A stretch of 7,552 nt of DNA, from contig DBLB01000005.1 in NCBI GenBank assembly GCA_002298695.1, positions 748 through 8,299 on the forward strand, written 5' to 3'. Both the position numbers and the translations under genes were made by a program. Below, one piece after another: positions 5,720-7,552 of this stretch. Below the pieces are notes generated by a model. That model had not been told where the DNA came from, did not search any database, and saw only the letters and a program-made list of their open reading frames with translations. Numbering within the stretch: the first letter of the stretch is position 1; each line of letters opens with the position of its first letter. The stretch comes from Clostridiales bacterium UBA735 (GTDB lineage Bacteria; Bacillota; Clostridia; Oscillospirales; Oscillospiraceae).

Positions 5720-5763
5720 AAATGTGAATATTCTATTGACAAATGTGAATATTGATGTACAAT
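5720..5763 (+). promoter_or_regulatory. argG: argG promoter with paired ArgR-like half-sites
   Basis: Strong sigmaA promoter: -35 TTGACA (5736-5741), 16-bp spacer, -10 TACAAT (5758-5763), start near 5770. A 13-bp direct repeat AAATGTGAATATT occurs at 5720-5732 and 5741-5753, exactly 21 bp apart, the centre-to-centre spacing of tandem 18-bp ARG boxes bound by one ArgR hexamer. The second copy extends to TGAAT-ATTG-ATGTA (5746-5759), a 12/14 match to the ARG box, lying between -35 and -10, where binding would repress. The first copy matches well only in its left half. Confidence 0.72.
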
Positions 5764-5812
5764 AAGCGCATAAACAAACAAACTTCCCGGAGACAAACGG
5801 AGGAACATGGAT

Positions 5813-7033
5813 ATGGATAAGAAAGAAATCAAGAAAATCGTACTGGCATATTCGGGCGGCCTGGATACTTCGATCATCATTCCCTGGCTGAAGGAGAATT
5901 ACAACGATCCCGAGATCATCGCCGTGGCCGGCAACGTCGGACAGGCGGACGAACTGGATGGCCTCGAGGAAAAGGCCCTCAAGACCGGCGCAAGCAAGCT
6001 GATCGTAGCCGATCTGGTCGACGAGATGGTCGACGAGGTCATCGTCCCGGCGATGAAGATGGATGCCAAGTATGAAACGTACCTGCTGGGTACGGCCTTC
6101 GCACGGCCCGTCATCGGCAAGAAGCTCGCCGAGATCGCCCTCGCTGAGGGCGCGGACGCCATCGCGCACGGCGCGACCGGCAAGGGCAACGACCAGGTAC
6201 GGTTTGAACTGGCCATCAAGCGCTTTGCCCCGGATATGAAGATCATCGCACCGTGGCGTGAGTGGGACATCAAGTCCAGAGACGAGGAGATCGACTACGC
6301 CGAGGCGCACCATGTGCCGCTGAAGATCAGCCGTGAGACAAACTATTCCAAGGACAAGAACCTCTGGCACCTGAGCCACGAGGGGCTCGATCTCGAAAAC
6401 CCTGCAAACGAACCGGATTATGACAAGCCTGGTTTCCTGGAAATGGGCGTTTCACCGTTCCAGGCGCCGGACAAGCCCACCTATGTGACTATCGACTTTG
6501 AGTCCGGCGCGCCGGTCGCGCTCGACGGCGAGAAGATGAAGGCCAGCAAGATCATTGAAAAGCTCAATGCCATCGGCGGCGCAAACGGCATCGGTATCAT
6601 TGATATTGTGGAAAACCGGCTGATCGGCATGAAGGATCGGGGCGTCTATGAGACGCCGGGCGGCTCCATCCTCTACTTTGCGCACGAGCAGCTCGAGATG
6701 CTGACCGTCGACAAGGACACGCTGCACGAGAAGAAGAAGCTGGCCGTCGTCATGGCCGACCAGATCTACAACGGCAAGTGGTATTCCGGCCTGACGAACG
6801 CGCTGGTTGCCTTTGCCAACGAGTCCAACAAATATGTCACCGGTTCGGTGAAGCTGAAGCTCTACAAGGGCAACATCATCCCAGCCGGCACTACCAGCCC
6901 CTACTCCCTCTACAGCGAGGAGCTTGTCACGTTCGGCGAGAGCGATTATGATCAGGCGCAGGCGGCGGGCTTCATCAACATCTGGGGCCTTCCGACCAAG
7001 GTCGAGGCGCTCCGCGAGCAAGGGAAACTGTAA
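5813..7033 (+). CDS. argG: Argininosuccinate synthase
   Basis: Catalyses citrulline + aspartate + ATP to argininosuccinate + AMP + PPi, the penultimate step of arginine biosynthesis, in the cytosol. The 406-aa product has the normal length. The N-type ATP pyrophosphatase loop AYSGGLDTS is at residues 12-20, the substrate/ATP-binding stretch [14 protein letters not shown] at 119-132, and SRDEEIDYA at 155-163. The C-terminal oligomerisation half is intact (for example [15 protein letters not shown]). Two ATGs are 6 nt apart (5807, 5813). GGAGG (5799-5803) is 3 nt from the first but 9 nt from the second, so 5813 is preferred; choosing 5807 adds Met-Asp. It is followed 36 nt later by argH, forming the usual argGH operon. 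The upstream region indicates arginine-responsive repression by ArgR. The long antisense frames across it are shadows. Confidence 0.97.
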   Translation: MDKKEIKKIVLAYSGGLDTSIIIPWLKENYNDPEIIAVAGNVGQADELDGLEEKALKTGASKLIVADLVDEMVDEVIVPAMKMDAKYETYLLGTAFARPVIGKKLAEIALAEGADAIAHGATGKGNDQVRFELAIKRFAPDMKIIAPWREWDIKSRDEEIDYAEAHHVPLKISRETNYSKDKNLWHLSHEGLDLENPANEPDYDKPGFLEMGVSPFQAPDKPTYVTIDFESGAPVALDGEKMKASKIIEKLNAIGGANGIGIIDIVENRLIGMKDRGVYETPGGSILYFAHEQLEMLTVDKDTLHEKKKLAVVMADQIYNGKWYSGLTNALVAFANESNKYVTGSVKLKLYKGNIIPAGTTSPYSLYSEELVTFGESDYDQAQAAGFINIWGLPTKVEALREQGKL

Positions 7034-7069
7034 TTCAGGCGCAGATTGACCGAAAGGAAGTGAGCGGGC

Positions 7070-7552
7070 ATGGCGAAGCTGTGGGCCGGGCGGACCGACG
7101 GGCAGACCGACCGTCTGGCGGACGATTTCAACTCGTCCATCGGCTTTGACTGTCGAATGTACCGACAGGACATCACCGGCAGCATGGCGCACGCCGCCAT
7201 GCTCGGCGCGACCGGGATCCTGCCAAAGTCCGATGTCGACACCCTGATCGACGGTCTGCAGACCATTCTGGACGATTTGGACGCCGGCAAGCTGCAATTC
7301 GATCCCACATGCGAGGACATCCACATGTTCGTCGAGCAGGTTCTGACCGAACGGCTCGGCGACGTGGGCAAGAAGCTGCACACCGCGCGCAGCCGGAACG
7401 ATCAGGTCGCGCTCGACCTGCGGATCTACCTGCGTGAACAGTGCGACGCCATCTCCGCGCAGGTGAAAACGCTGATCGAGGCGCTTACCGCCCGCGCGGC
7501 GGAATATAAAACGGCCATCATGCCGGGCTATACGCATCTCCAACGCGCCCAG
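7070..7552 (+). CDS. argH: Argininosuccinate lyase, N-terminal 161 aa (cut by window edge)
   Basis: Catalyses argininosuccinate to arginine + fumarate, the last step of arginine synthesis; soluble homotetramer of the fumarase/aspartase superfamily. The visible part shows KLWAGRTDG (3-11), the FNSSIGFDCRMYRQDITGSMAHAAML region (20-45), CEDIHMFVE (81-89), the substrate-binding HTARSRNDQV (104-113) and GYTHLQRAQ (153-161). The catalytic signature near residue 280 lies beyond the edge; full-length enzymes have about 450-470 residues. ATG 7070 is preceded by AAGGAAG (7054-7060). The 36-nt gap to argG contains no terminator, so the two are co-transcribed. Confidence 0.96.
   Translation, partial: MAKLWAGRTDGQTDRLADDFNSSIGFDCRMYRQDITGSMAHAAMLGATGILPKSDVDTLIDGLQTILDDLDAGKLQFDPTCEDIHMFVEQVLTERLGDVGKKLHTARSRNDQVALDLRIYLREQCDAISAQVKTLIEALTARAAEYKTAIMPGYTHLQRAQ

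Noticed and set aside
5642..6379. Minus-strand ORF of 245 aa across the start of argG
   Set aside because: Shadow of argG in GC-rich coding DNA; it would also run through the argG promoter, and shows no recognisable domain.
6452..7543. Minus-strand ORF of 363 aa opposite argG/argH
   Set aside because: Shadow of two unmistakable arginine enzymes; no recognisable domain.

Overview
The window suggests a mid-to-high-GC member of the Clostridia (Firmicutes), probably Oscillospiraceae-like. Coding DNA is GC-rich with G/C-biased third codon positions. Genes have AGGAGG-type ribosome sites and sigmaA-type promoters in AT-rich pockets, and there is a lipoprotein with a Gram-positive-style signal and spacer. 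This placement is inference from style and gene families; no 16S rRNA gene is present. There is no rRNA, tRNA, IS element or CRISPR array in the window.

Layout. From 1 to 5547 all confident genes lie on the minus strand; from 5813 to the right edge they lie on the plus strand. In minus-strand transcription order the left block is: (a) a CPA2-type cation/H+ antiporter gene (5547-4090) coupled to a divergent mgtC/sapB-family gene (4084-3359); (b) a scarred stretch (about 2996-3290) with a broken-looking small membrane-protein gene (3070-2752), a short plus-strand helical ORF and a possible antisense gene tail, closed by a strong hairpin terminator (2716-2747); (c) an intergenic region (2472-2715) with three G/C-tract dyads resembling CsoR-family operators; (d) a CsoR-family metal-sensor repressor with a His-rich N-terminus (2471-2100), translationally coupled to a 143-aa Cys-containing protein (2088-1657) that resembles the C-terminal half of a ferredoxin-linked family; (e) a family-5 ABC-transporter solute-binding lipoprotein (1596-1, C-terminus cut by the window edge), whose NikA/OppA-type fold together with the metal sensor makes metal or metallophore uptake possible but unproven.

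The right block is the arginine-biosynthesis pair argG (5813-7033) and argH (7070 to the edge), which convert citrulline plus aspartate to argininosuccinate and then to arginine plus fumarate. Its promoter (TTGACA-16-TACAAT) carries a direct repeat spaced 21 bp, and a near-perfect ArgR-type box lies further upstream, between it and the divergent antiporter promoter.

Most of the window is ordinary metabolism and ion homeostasis. The parts most worth a second look are the sensor/Cys-protein/binding-protein cluster, the frameshifted small membrane gene with its adjoining scar, and the shared argG/antiporter control region.
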